From assembly GCA_021201335.1 (NCBI GenBank), contig JAJQFD010000041.1:34282-98281 (forward strand): a DNA stretch of 64,000 bases. The letters run 5' to 3'. The stretch is from Bacteroides sp. GTDB taxonomy: Bacteria; Bacteroidota; Bacteroidia; Bacteroidales; Bacteroidaceae. A program made the translations under genes and the position numbers. Below the pieces are notes generated by a model. It made no database searches, was not told the origin of the DNA, and saw nothing but the letters and a program-made list of their open reading frames with translations. Of the stretch, positions 7,942 through 16,944 are shown one piece after another. Numbering within the stretch: the stretch's first letter is position 1; the number at the start of each line of letters is the position of its first letter.

Positions 7942-10920
7942 ATGAAATGCCTATACTTGTTACTAGCCTTCTTATCTCTGGGATTTTTCAATGAAGTAAA
8001 CGCACAGGCGTTTGAACGGATGAAATACAACTTCAACAGCGAATGGCGTTTGAGCGTTGGTGATTTTCCCGAAGCAAAGAATAAGAACTTTAACGATGAA
8101 AAGTGGAAGAAGGTAACTCTTCCCCATGCTTTTAATGAAGATGAAGCATTTAAATTGTCCATCGAAAAATTAACCGACACTATTGTCTGGTATCGGAAGC
8201 AATTTGAGATTCCTTCCTTAAAAACCAACCACAAAGTGTTTATCGAATTCGAAGGTATCCGGCAAGCCGGAGATTTCTACCTGAACGGACAATACCTCGG
8301 AAAACATGAGAATGGAGTCATGGCCGTAGGGTTCGATCTGACACCTTATATCCGAAAAGGACAAAATACGATTGCCGTGCGCATCGACAATAACTGGGAT
8401 TATGTCGAAAAATCTTCGGATACCAAATATCAGTGGAATAACCGGAACTTCAACGCCAATTACGGCGGTATCCCGAAAAACGTATATTTGCATGTAACAG
8501 ATGCTGTGTATCAAACACTGCCCTTATACAGTAACTTGCAAACAACCGGCGTATACATTTATGCAACCGACATGAAAGTGAAAAGCCGTACAGCAGTTAT
8601 CCATGCTGAATCCGAAGTGAGAAATGAAAGTACCCGACCTCGGCAGATGCACTACGAAGTCAGCCTATTCGATAGGGATGGTAAGGAACTAAAAAGCTTC
8701 TCTGGTGAAACGATTACAATAAAAGCAGGTGAAACGAAAAAAATCCATGCTTCCGCCGAAGTCAACAATTTGCATTTCTGGAGCTGGGGATACGGTTATC
8801 TTTATAATGTAAGAACCCGCCTGGTCGACAGTAAGAATCAAACGTTTGATGAAGTAACTACTCGCACCGGATTTCGAAAGACCCGTTTTGCGGAAGGGAA
8901 AGTTTGGCTGAATGACCGGGTAATCCAGATGAAAGGATATGCCCAGCGCACCAGCAACGAATGGCCAGGTGTAGGACTATCCGTTCCGGCATGGTTGAGC
9001 GATTACTCCAATGGTCTTATGGTAAAGAATAACGCCAACCTGGTTCGGTGGATGCACGTCACCCCCTGGAAACAGGACATAGAATCATGCGATCGGGTAG
9101 GCTTGATACAGGCCATGCCCGCCGGAGATGCGGAGAAAGACGTCACCGGTCGGCAGTGGGAACAACGGGTAGAATTAATGCGGGACGCCATCATCTACAA
9201 CCGCAATAATCCAAGCATTCTGTTTTATGAATGCGGAAATGAATCGATTTCCCGCGAACACATGATTGAAATGAAAGCTCTTCGCGACCAATATGATTTC
9301 TACGGTGGCCGTGCTATCGGTTCGCGCGAAATGCTGGATATACGCGAAGCGGAATACGGAGGCGAAATGCTTTACATCAACAAAAGCAAGCACCATCCGA
9401 TGTGGGCTACCGAATATTGTCGCAATGAAGGACTCAGAAAATACTGGGATGAATATAGTTATCCTTTCCACAAAGAAGGAGACGGACCTCTTTATCGCAA
9501 CGCACCGGCACCGGACTATAATCACAATCAGGATATGTTTGCCATTGAACTTATTCGCCGATGGTACGATTACTGGTATATACGTCCTGGAACAGGTCGC
9601 AGAGTCAGTTCAGGTGGTGCAAAAATTATATTCTCTGATACCAATACGCATTACAGAGGGGCCGAAAACTACCGTCGCAGTGGCGTAACAGATGCGATGC
9701 GTATTGAAAAGGATGGCTTTTTCGTTCATCAGGTGATGTGGAATGGCTGGGTAGATACAGAGACGTACCAAACTCATATTATCGGTCACTGGAATTACCC
9801 TGAAAACACCGTTAAGCCCGTATATGTAGCCTCCACTGGGGAGGATGTCGAACTCTTCCTCAATGGAAAATCCTTGGGAAAAGGAGAACGGCAATATCAT
9901 TTCCTTTACACTTTTAAAGATATCGCCTTCCAACCCGGTAAACTGGAAGCCATAAGCTATGACCCAACAGGCAAAGAAGTAAGCCGTTACGAACTGAATA
10001 CTACCGGCGAACCCGCCCAGCTGAAACTTTCGCTCATTCAAAGTCCGCAAGGTTTCCATGCCGATGGTGCAGACATGGTTCTGATTCAGGTAGAGGTCGT
10101 TGACGAAAAAGGAAATCGTTGTCCGTTGGACAACCGTACCGTTCAATTCACACTCGAAGGAGAAGCCGAATGGAGAGGTGGTATTGCGCAAGGCAAAGAC
10201 AATCATATCCTGGATACCAATCTTCCGGTAGAGTGCGGCATTAATCGCGCACTGATACGAAGTACTACCAAAGCCGGGAAAGCTACACTGACAGCCAGAG
10301 CCGAAGGACTACCTCCAACAACGCTTACCATCGAATCTCTTCCTGTCAGTGTAAAGAACGGTTTAAGCACCCATCTTCCGGGAACTACACTTAAAGGATG
10401 GTTAGAGAAGGGCGAAACTCCGCTCACGCCTTCTTACAAAGACAGCAAAATCGATGTACGTATCCTTTCTGCCGAGGCAGGAACTAATACCGACATAGTA
10501 AATAACAGTTTTGATGATAACGAACTCAGCGAATGGCGCAATGACGGACGTCTAAATACAGCCTGGATAAAATATAACCTGGAAAGATACGCTGAAGTTG
10601 ACGAAATTTCCCTTAAACTGACCGGGTGGCGTTCTCGGAGCTATCCGCTGGAGATCTATGCCGGAGAAACTCTGATTTGGAGTGGAGAAACGGATAAGAG
10701 CCTGGGATATGTCCACCTGAAAGTAAAACCCATCCGCGCGAATCAAATCACCATCCGCTTAAAAGGGAGTACAACCGAAGAGGATGCTTTTGGACAAATA
10801 GTAGAAATGGCTGCTCCGGTAGCAAACGAACTGGATTTATACAAGGCGAAAGATGGAGATAAAACAGGAAATGAACTCAGAATCGTAGAGGTGGATTTTC
10901 TGGAGACATTGACACAATAA
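7942..10920 (+). CDS. Glycoside hydrolase family 2 (beta-galactosidase-like), secreted
   Basis: 992 aa with a cleavable signal peptide (ends FFNEVNAQA). Domain order: jelly-roll sugar-binding domain (about 30-190), Ig-like domain (about 195-310), TIM barrel (about 315-600), a DUF4982-like and further beta-sandwich modules, and a C-terminal discoidin-like region (about 860-965). The general acid/base is Glu434 in ECGNES and the nucleophile Glu491 in WATEYC, both as expected for GH2. Such enzymes remove terminal beta-linked sugars in the periplasm or at the cell surface. The exact substrate cannot be read from the sequence. No SusC/SusD pair is nearby, so this is not a classical polysaccharide utilisation locus. 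An SGNH esterase gene follows after 97 bp. Confidence 0.88.
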   Translation: MKCLYLLLAFLSLGFFNEVNAQAFERMKYNFNSEWRLSVGDFPEAKNKNFNDEKWKKVTLPHAFNEDEAFKLSIEKLTDTIVWYRKQFEIPSLKTNHKVFIEFEGIRQAGDFYLNGQYLGKHENGVMAVGFDLTPYIRKGQNTIAVRIDNNWDYVEKSSDTKYQWNNRNFNANYGGIPKNVYLHVTDAVYQTLPLYSNLQTTGVYIYATDMKVKSRTAVIHAESEVRNESTRPRQMHYEVSLFDRDGKELKSFSGETITIKAGETKKIHASAEVNNLHFWSWGYGYLYNVRTRLVDSKNQTFDEVTTRTGFRKTRFAEGKVWLNDRVIQMKGYAQRTSNEWPGVGLSVPAWLSDYSNGLMVKNNANLVRWMHVTPWKQDIESCDRVGLIQAMPAGDAEKDVTGRQWEQRVELMRDAIIYNRNNPSILFYECGNESISREHMIEMKALRDQYDFYGGRAIGSREMLDIREAEYGGEMLYINKSKHHPMWATEYCRNEGLRKYWDEYSYPFHKEGDGPLYRNAPAPDYNHNQDMFAIELIRRWYDYWYIRPGTGRRVSSGGAKIIFSDTNTHYRGAENYRRSGVTDAMRIEKDGFFVHQVMWNGWVDTETYQTHIIGHWNYPENTVKPVYVASTGEDVELFLNGKSLGKGERQYHFLYTFKDIAFQPGKLEAISYDPTGKEVSRYELNTTGEPAQLKLSLIQSPQGFHADGADMVLIQVEVVDEKGNRCPLDNRTVQFTLEGEAEWRGGIAQGKDNHILDTNLPVECGINRALIRSTTKAGKATLTARAEGLPPTTLTIESLPVSVKNGLSTHLPGTTLKGWLEKGETPLTPSYKDSKIDVRILSAEAGTNTDIVNNSFDDNELSEWRNDGRLNTAWIKYNLERYAEVDEISLKLTGWRSRSYPLEIYAGETLIWSGETDKSLGYVHLKVKPIRANQITIRLKGSTTEEDAFGQIVEMAAPVANELDLYKAKDGDKTGNELRIVEVDFLETLTQ

Positions 10921-10957
10921 TGGAACAAAGGGAAGATTCAATATACCGACAGTTGTA

Positions 10958-10988
10958 TTGGACTTTCTCCATTGAATCATTATCTTTG
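10958..10988 (+). promoter_or_regulatory. Promoter of the SGNH hydrolase gene
   Basis: TTGG at 10958 and TATCTTTG at 10981-10988 are separated by 19 bp, matching the Bacteroidetes -33/-7 pattern (TTTG, TAnnTTTG). The -7 box ends 29 bp before the start codon. Confidence 0.55.
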
Positions 10989-11017
10989 CCGGAATACGTA
11001 ATCAAAATATTAATTGT

Positions 11018-11851
11018 ATGTCAGCTAAAAAACGATGCACTTTTATCCTCCTGACCCTCTTCTACTCTGCCATTGTATTTGCACAAGGCACCGTTCCCGA
11101 AAGTTTTCCGCATCCGTGGTATGGCAAACGAATCGGATACATTGGAGACTCAATAACAGATCCGAATTCTTACGGTGATAAAATAAAAAAATACTGGTCT
11201 TTCTTGCAGGAATGGCTGGGCACCACTTCTTATGTTTACGGCATCAGCGGACGGCAATGGAACGATGTTCCCCGCCAGGCAGAACTATTAAAAAAAGAAC
11301 ACGGAGAAGAAGTAGATGCTATCATAGTTTTCATGGGAACGAATGACTACAATAACAGCGTCCCCATCGGCGAATGGTACACAGAAAAAGAAGAGCAAGT
11401 AATGGCTGCCCGTGGTGAATCTAAGAAGCTGGTCACCCGCAAACAACGCACCTTCATCATGTCTAACGAAACTTATAAAGGTCGCATCAACATCGGAATA
11501 AGCCAACTCAAAAAACTCTTCCCGGACAAACAGATTGTGTTATTAACCCCTTTACACCGCTCGTTCGCGGAGTTCGGCGAAAAGAATGTGCAACCCGATG
11601 AAAGTTACCAAAACAATTGCGGCGAATATATAGATGCTTATGTAGAAGCTATTAAAGAAGCAGGCAACCTTTGGGGAGTACCCGTAATAGACTTCAATGC
11701 AGTGACAGGAATAAACCCCATGGTGGAAGAACAGCTAATTTACTTGCATGATTCGGGATTCGATCGTCTGCACCCCAACACCAAAGGGCAGGAACGGATG
11801 GCCCGCACCTTGATGTATCAGTTAATAGCCTTACCAGTCGGATTTAACTGA
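11018..11851 (+). CDS. SGNH/GDSL-type hydrolase, secreted
   Basis: 277 aa with a signal peptide (LTLFYSAIVFAQG). Block I is YIGDSITD with nucleophile Ser45. The oxyanion Asn is in VFMGTNDYNN (about 109-115). The catalytic Asp249/His252 pair is in FDRLHPN. This is a complete SGNH hydrolase fold, a family that removes acetyl or other acyl groups from carbohydrates and other esters. It follows the GH2 gene on the same strand with its own promoter, so it may deacylate the glycan that GH2 attacks. That link is inferred from position only. Confidence 0.85.
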   Translation: MSAKKRCTFILLTLFYSAIVFAQGTVPESFPHPWYGKRIGYIGDSITDPNSYGDKIKKYWSFLQEWLGTTSYVYGISGRQWNDVPRQAELLKKEHGEEVDAIIVFMGTNDYNNSVPIGEWYTEKEEQVMAARGESKKLVTRKQRTFIMSNETYKGRINIGISQLKKLFPDKQIVLLTPLHRSFAEFGEKNVQPDESYQNNCGEYIDAYVEAIKEAGNLWGVPVIDFNAVTGINPMVEEQLIYLHDSGFDRLHPNTKGQERMARTLMYQLIALPVGFN

Positions 11852-11907
11852 TCAATTACAGGAAGATTAACAGACAAAGACACGACAGGGGATCACCTTT
11901 ACAGATG

Positions 11908-11955
11908 TATCTTCTGTTGTTATTTACAAAGCTACCGATACGTTAACAGAAGATA
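11908..11955. repeat. 11-bp perfect inverted repeat
   Basis: TATCTTCTGTT (11908-11918) and AACAGAAGATA (11945-11955) are perfect reverse complements around 26 nt. It lies 57 bp after the SGNH stop and 40 bp before the next -7 box. No T-run follows, so it is not a standard terminator. It may be an operator. Confidence 0.45.
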
Positions 11956-11993
11956 AATCCGTTCTCCCAGTACTCGTGGAAAGGGATAAATTA

Positions 11994-12001
11994 TATATTT
12001 G
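11994..12001 (+). promoter_or_regulatory. -7 element upstream of the PagL-like gene
   Basis: TATATTTG fits TAnnTTTG and is 52 bp upstream of the ATG at 12054. No convincing TTTG -33 box is seen. Confidence 0.4.
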
Positions 12002-12053
12002 CACGCTATACCGTGAAAACTAAGATTTTACTTCCGAAAAGTATAGTCCGAGA

Positions 12054-13305
12054 ATGAAAAAAAAGCAAATTACAAATACAGGTACGTATAGCTATATTAA
12101 GTGTACTACTTCTCCTGCCTGGCCTCCTCTTTGCCCAACAAGAAGTCAATGGACAAACAGAAACCGACTCATTACAACTTTTGCCCCGTTTTCTTCACAA
12201 GGTAGGTATGGAATTTCGTCCGGGTTACATCTTCCAGACCAATTCGTTTCTGAAAGGAGAAAATGAAAAATGGAAACCCATCGACCGATCTCTTTCTACA
12301 CATCTGAGATATTCGTTCCAACTCCTGCCCCACACGCTTGCCGGACAGGTGTATAATAGCCCCTATCAGGGAATCGGCTTAGGATATTACAATTTCAATG
12401 AGCCGAAATTCCTCGGCAACCCTATCGCTTTGTATCTTTTCCAGGGAGCCCGAATTGCTAAGTTTAATTCCCGGTTGTCATTGAATTATGAGTGGAATTT
12501 CGGATTATCATTCGGATGGAAGCCTTATGATTTCCTGGAAAACTATTATAATGTGATTATCGGTTCTAAAACAAACGCTTATCTCAATGTTGGTGTACAT
12601 TTAAACTGGATGCTTGCACCCAACGTTGACCTCATTACCGGTTTCACCCTCAGCCATTTCTCCAACGGAAATACCAACTTTCCCAATGCCGGACTAAATA
12701 CGGCAGACGTTAAAATAGGGCTGGTGTATAACTTCAACCCCCCGGACACCCGGCTCTCCAAACCGCTGTTTGAATCTCCCATTCCAGTATTTCGGCGACA
12801 TATCAGTTATGACATGCTACTATTCGGATCCTGGCGACGCAAAGGAGTTGCTTACGGAGATCAACAGATTGCTTCTCCCGATAAATATACGGTACTGGGA
12901 TTTAACTTTAATCCGATGTACAATTTCGGATATAGGTTCCGCGCTGGAGCATCTCTTGATGGTGTATATGATGGGAGTGCCAATGTATATACAGAAGATT
13001 ATATTGTAGGCACAGACCAGCAATTCTATCGCCCCTCCTTCAGTAAACAAATTGCTTTAGGAGTTTCCGGACGGATAGAATATGTCATGCCTTACTTTAC
13101 CATCGGCTTAGGCATGGGAGTGAATGTTTTACACCGGGGAGGTGATTTCAAGGCTTTATACCAGATATTATCGCTCAAAATGGAAGTCACCCGTAATTCT
13201 TTTCTCCATATCGGATACAGTCTGAATGACTTTCACGATCCTAACTACCTGATGCTGGGTATTGGTTACCGGTTTAATAACAAAGCCCCTAATATTCACC
13301 GATAA
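12054..13305 (+). pseudogene. PagL-like lipid A deacylase / acyloxyacyl hydrolase, frame broken at A8 after ATG
   Basis: The body (from about 12181) encodes a beta-barrel protein resembling the lipid A 3-O-deacylase family: 'GVHLNWMLAPNVDLITGFTLSHFSNGNTNF' contains the LxHxSNG-like catalytic His/Ser region. Its frame continues upstream through a clear signal peptide (LSVLLLLPGLLFAQQ) to base 12058, where it meets a stop. The ATG at 12054 is followed by eight A residues (12057-12064) that put it in another frame. Removing one A gives ATG-AAA-AAA-AGC and a complete signal peptide plus barrel of about 415 residues. As written, only weak internal starts (TTG 12181, ATG 12208) without a signal are available. 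The cause may be slippage (phase variation), transcriptional slippage or a sequencing error. Confidence 0.7.
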
Positions 13306-13382
13306 ACTTTTCCCTATTATTTCTTCTGGAACAGGATGCCTAAATCAATAAAGACAACAAATGTCCTCAGTCGGTTGGGAAC

Positions 13383-13441
13383 GTAAGCTTAGTGTATTTG
13401 TACGATAAGGCATAGGTTACGCATAGGGTAAGCGTACTCTA
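13383..13441 (+). repeat. 22-bp phased repeat, GATAAG type (copy 1)
   Basis: TAAG elements occur at 13384, 13406 and 13429 (22 and 23 bp apart). The segment TTGTACGATAAG at 13398 and TACTCT at 13435 recur at almost the same spacing in the element at 23170. It lies between convergent genes. It differs in core from the CCGGTTGCATTT arrays but shares the two-turn period. Confidence 0.6.
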
Positions 13442-13541
13442 TTTCATTACGAGAAATAAATATTATTTCTACACGTAAAACAACATCCATGGTTTATTAT
13501 GTATAACACACCTGTAAAATTTAACAAAACAGTTACCTATT

Positions 13542-13575
13542 AAAAAAGCCCGAACCTTTAGAGGTCCGGACTTTG
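13542..13575 (-). terminator. Terminator of the YciE/F-like gene
   Basis: Read on the minus strand, AAGTCCGGACC pairs with GGTTCGGGCTT around a TCTAAA loop, followed by T-rich sequence. It begins about 42 bp after the stop codon. Confidence 0.8.
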
Positions 13576-13616
13576 ATTTGAAAAAATGAAAAAGGACTCT
13601 TGATGTCCTGGCATGT

Positions 13617-14132
13617 TTACTCTGCCACAGCGCGTTCATTTACAAACTCTTCTGCTAGTTTAGTTAAAATGACATCGGTATTCTTTTCCTGTTGAAGTAT
13701 ACTTTCCAGTTGTTTCTTTACCTCTTTTTCTCCCATGTGACCAGCAAAAATACGAAGTGTGCCATAAGTGGCAATTTCATAATGCTCTGCTTTTTGTGCA
13801 GCAAGAATCAATCCGGCGTCTCTTGTATATGTATCTTTTTCAGTATCTTGAATCATTTCGTTTGCTTCTTCAATAATACCTTTCATGGCGGCGCATTCTT
13901 TAGCTTTAGGTTTTTCACCCATCATTTCGAATACTTTTTCAACGATCTTAATCTGTTCCTGGGTTTCGTTGGTATGTTTTTCAAAAGCAGCAGCAAGTTC
14001 TTCGCTGGTTGAAGCCTTACGTAGTTTTGGCAATGCTTTCGCCAGATTTTGTTCGGCCCAATAAATATCTTTTAGTTGATCGATAAAAAATTCCCGGAAT
14101 TCCGAGCTTTTCATTTGTTCATTTGTCTTCAT
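13617..14132 (-). CDS. Ferritin-like YciE/YciF family protein (DUF892)
   Basis: 171 aa, all helical. It matches the YciE/YciF family: FFIDQLKDIYWAEQNLAKA near the N terminus, 'HTNETQEQIKIVEKVFEMMGEKPKAKEC' in the middle and QKAEHYEIATYGTLRIFA in the third helix, containing the Glu/His residues of a ferritin-like di-iron four-helix bundle. No signal peptide is present, so it should be cytoplasmic. The family is stress-associated and its physiological role is not settled. It is monocistronic with its own terminator. A manganese catalase 6 kb away is another ferritin-like oxidative-stress protein, but the two are not in one operon. Confidence 0.88.
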   Translation of the reverse strand: MKTNEQMKSSEFREFFIDQLKDIYWAEQNLAKALPKLRKASTSEELAAAFEKHTNETQEQIKIVEKVFEMMGEKPKAKECAAMKGIIEEANEMIQDTEKDTYTRDAGLILAAQKAEHYEIATYGTLRIFAGHMGEKEVKKQLESILQQEKNTDVILTKLAEEFVNERAVAE

Positions 14133-14624
14133 AACACATCATTTTTTTATTAATAATATATACTATCTGAGAAATATGATTCAATACATCGAAAATCATT
14201 TCTATTCTGAGAGTAACACTATTAAAACAGAGGGCTTTGAAAGATTGTTCGTCAGTGATTCCGGGTGTATAACAAAGATTTTAGATAAAAAAGATTGTAT
14301 AGGGATTGCTATTAATTGTTAGATAATTTCGGCAGTAATTATTGGTTGGCTGAGAGGAGGAAGGTATTTAAACTCATATCAAATCTATTTTAAGTTATAA
14401 CTTCGTCAAATAAAAGAAATTATATTGATAAACTTTATTGATAGCAGCGTAAATTTAAGTAAGGAAGACCGGAAGATTCTTAATTGAGTTTACATTTTCT
14501 TGTATTAAAAGATAAACATCTTCCAGCCAATCCTTCGTCTCCAAACAATTAATTCCAAACTTTTGTTATTCAATTTTGAAAGTAGCTTCTGTGGTATAGG
14601 TTCCTTTAACATCATAAATAATAT
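14133..14624. other. 492-bp AT-rich intergenic region
   Basis: This divergent region between the YciE/F-like gene and the antiporter is AT-rich. Apart from the possible 48-codon frame at 14176 (listed separately) I see no RNA gene, strong hairpin or consensus promoter. It is long for a promoter region, so a degraded gene is possible. Confidence 0.4.
14176..14322 (+). CDS. Possible 48-aa small protein or gene remnant
   Basis: An ATG frame of 48 codons (begins MIQYIENHFYSE, ends GIAINC) lies alone in a long AT-rich intergenic region. No Shine-Dalgarno or family is recognised. It has a mixed polar/hydrophobic composition like a folded protein fragment, so it could be a remnant. Low confidence. 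Confidence 0.25.
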   Translation: MIQYIENHFYSESNTIKTEGFERLFVSDSGCITKILDKKDCIGIAINC

Positions 14625-15887
14625 ATGGAATTTTTTAAGTCACTCTCTATCTTGTTGATCATTGCAACGCTGTTTTCCTACATCAATGCCCGTTTTTTAA
14701 AGTTTCCATCGACCATCGGATTGATGATTATTGCGATTATCTTTTCGGTAGGATTAGTCGTATTAGGGAAAATAGATTCCCGCCCGTTGAATGATCTTTC
14801 TACGCTGGTGCGGAATGTTGATTTCACTCAATTGCTTATGGGTGGGATGCTTTACTTCCTGCTCTTTGCCGGAGCCATACAGATAGATATCAATGATTTT
14901 AAAGAACAGAAACGTAGCATTATTATCTTCTCAACCCTGAGTGTGATTATCTCTACTTTTGTAGTCGGGTTTATACTGTATTATCTTTTTCAACTTATAT
15001 TTCCTCTCATAGGAATCTCGCTGGAAGTATCGCTGGTTTACTGTCTTCTTTTTGGTGCGCTGATCTCTCCCACTGATCCGGTGGCCGTATTGAGTATTCT
15101 GCGACAGGCGAAGGTAAAGAAGTCATTGGAAACGACTATTAGCGGAGAATCGTTGTTTAATGATGGAGTAGCCGTTATTCTTTTTACTGTACTCTTTAAT
15201 ATCGCACAAGGTACCGAACAGATTGCTGATATCACTTTTGCCTCCATCTCCTGGCTGTTGGTAAAGGAAGTATTTGGAGCCATCCTGGTAGGCTTGGCTC
15301 TGGGCGGAATTGCTTTTTATGCCATAAGGATTATACCTGAGCCTAAACTAACGATTCTTATTACTCTTTCCGTGGTAATCAGCGGGTTTATGATTTCGCA
15401 GGCTATGGAAATTTCGGGGCCGCTCACGATGGTTACTGCTGGTTTATTGATTGGTAACGCCAGCCGTACGTATTCAAAAGCCCGTCACCTGGATATGCAA
15501 TTCGAACATATATTCTGGGAGTTAATAGACGATATTCTGAACGCAATTCTTTTCCTTATGATTGGTTTCGAATTATTGCTGATGCCAGATTTAAGTCATT
15601 ATTGGATCTTGGGAGTTATCTCTATCATAGTAGTTCTTTTTGCTCGCTATATTTCTATCAGAATACCTACACTGGTTATTCCGTTTCGGGAAAAGTTTTC
15701 TTCCTCCACTATGACCATTCTTGTCTGGGGAGGTTTACGGGGAGGTGTATCTATTGCGCTGGCATTATCACTTGGAGATAGTCCGCACCGCGAACCACTG
15801 GTAGCAGTCACTTACTTTGTGGTTGTATTTTCTATTATTGTACAAGGTTTGAGTGTAGGAAAGCTAGCGAAACGAATCGGGGAATGA
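14625..15887 (+). CDS. Na+/H+ antiporter, CPA1 / NhaP type
   Basis: 420 aa with about 12 hydrophobic membrane segments and no signal peptide. The CPA1 signatures are present: ALISPTDPVAVLSILRQA, with the ion-binding TDP region, and ISGESLFNDGVAVILF with the conserved Asn-Asp pair. It exchanges cytoplasmic Na+ or K+ for protons at the inner membrane for pH and salt homeostasis. The length is that of a membrane domain only, without the long C-terminal regulatory tail of some homologues. It is monocistronic. The neighbours give no further clue to the ion preference. Confidence 0.9.
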   Translation: MEFFKSLSILLIIATLFSYINARFLKFPSTIGLMIIAIIFSVGLVVLGKIDSRPLNDLSTLVRNVDFTQLLMGGMLYFLLFAGAIQIDINDFKEQKRSIIIFSTLSVIISTFVVGFILYYLFQLIFPLIGISLEVSLVYCLLFGALISPTDPVAVLSILRQAKVKKSLETTISGESLFNDGVAVILFTVLFNIAQGTEQIADITFASISWLLVKEVFGAILVGLALGGIAFYAIRIIPEPKLTILITLSVVISGFMISQAMEISGPLTMVTAGLLIGNASRTYSKARHLDMQFEHIFWELIDDILNAILFLMIGFELLLMPDLSHYWILGVISIIVVLFARYISIRIPTLVIPFREKFSSSTMTILVWGGLRGGVSIALALSLGDSPHREPLVAVTYFVVVFSIIVQGLSVGKLAKRIGE

Positions 15888-15896
15888 AACGAAAAA

Positions 15897-15951
15897 AATG
15901 AAACCGGAAGTTAGCCTCAATACAACCGGAATTTGAACTAAATACAAGTTG
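15897..15951 (-). repeat. 22-bp phased repeat array, CCGGTTGTATT type
   Basis: On the plus strand AATGAAACCGG, AATACAACCGG and AATACAAGTTG start at 15897, 15919 and 15941, exactly 22 bp apart. Read on the minus strand they give the same GGTTGTATT core as the arrays at 7747 and 36101. It lies in the 98-bp gap between two convergent genes, so it is not in a promoter. Confidence 0.65.
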
Positions 15952-15985
15952 TTTTTAAGCCAAATGCTACCGACATTCTGTAAGA

Positions 15986-16792
15986 TTACTTCTTGAGTTG
16001 TTTTTGAATGTAGTTAACCATTAACAAACATCCGGGCGCATACATATTTCCATGATCAAATCCCTGCAACTCATACAGATAAACTTTCTCATTTCCCACG
16101 TTCTGGAGTACGGCATAGAGATGCGCATTTTCTTCATAACGGGCTGCCATCTCCAGATTTCGATCTCCCGTGACCAAATAGATGGGCGGTGTTCCTTTTC
16201 GCGCATGGTAGATAGGAGCATAGGGATCGATGATCGGTATTCCATCTTTCAGTATTTGCTCTCGCCGGATGGTATAATGAGTCACTGTTTGACCGCTCAA
16301 CGGGAACCAGGCCGCTACCCTATCGGCATCTACCTGGTGCTTTCCCAGATAGCTTTTATCCAAAGCAAGCATTAAAGCTAAATATCCACCGGCAGAATGA
16401 CCGGATACATAAATATGTTTCGCGTTCCCTCCGTATGTTTGAATGTGATTAAATGTCCAGGCTACCGCTTCGGCCGCATCCACTGTATAAGCCGGGTTGG
16501 TTGCGTGCGGACTCAATCTGTAGTTAACCGTTACAACTGCGAACCCTCTTTCCCTCAATTCCCAGGGGATATCTTTATTTCCACCCGTCAATCCGCCACC
16601 GTGAAACCAAATGATTGTGGGGAAATCCCGGATGCCTTCGGGATAATAAATATCCAGTTTGCAGCGCTCTAGGCGATAAGAATCGGTTTCACTTTCCGGG
16701 ACATACGAAATGTCTTTCTCCGTCTGGTAGACGGTTTGCGCCGACAGTGTTACCACAGAAAGGAGGAGCAGAAAAAGGATTCGGGTTCTCAT
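15986..16792 (-). CDS. Secreted alpha/beta hydrolase (HSL/BD-FAE-like esterase)
   Basis: 268 aa from the start chosen at MRTRILFLLLLSVVTLSAQ, which gives a normal signal peptide. An upstream in-frame ATG at 16870 would add 26 charged residues before it. The oxyanion motif is WFHGGGLTGG and the nucleophile elbow is SGHSAGGY. The catalytic acid and His lie near 'LVTGDRN' and 'GFDHGN' in the last third. The layout is that of small carboxylesterases / polysaccharide esterases (hormone-sensitive-lipase clan). The substrate is unknown. It is divergent from the aldo/keto reductase cassette and could supply a deacylated sugar to it. That is inference. Confidence 0.85.
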   Translation of the reverse strand: MRTRILFLLLLSVVTLSAQTVYQTEKDISYVPESETDSYRLERCKLDIYYPEGIRDFPTIIWFHGGGLTGGNKDIPWELRERGFAVVTVNYRLSPHATNPAYTVDAAEAVAWTFNHIQTYGGNAKHIYVSGHSAGGYLALMLALDKSYLGKHQVDADRVAAWFPLSGQTVTHYTIRREQILKDGIPIIDPYAPIYHARKGTPPIYLVTGDRNLEMAARYEENAHLYAVLQNVGNEKVYLYELQGFDHGNMYAPGCLLMVNYIQKQLKK

Positions 16793-16944
16793 AAGTCTGT
16801 TTATTAAGTTATTATTAATGTCTATTTCTTCCGGATAAAGGTCTTTATTTTCGGGAAATAAAGCAATCATTTGTATTACATTTTTCGTTTTTATCCGTCT
16901 ACTTTCTAAAGTTATCTTGTATTTTTGGAAAAACTAACTATAAC

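Noticed and set aside
9610..10206. 198-aa minus-strand open frame inside GH2
   Set aside because: It lies wholly within a well-supported GH2 gene, has no recognisable domain, and is explained by codon bias of the plus-strand gene.
12054..12266. Independent 70-aa gene
   Set aside because: Its sequence is polar and Ser/Pro/Arg-rich without a family. It is the out-of-frame reading of the PagL-like signal peptide region after the A8 tract.
14176..14322. Confident small-protein gene
   Set aside because: Kept only as a low-confidence feature: no ribosome-binding site, no family, AT-rich surroundings.
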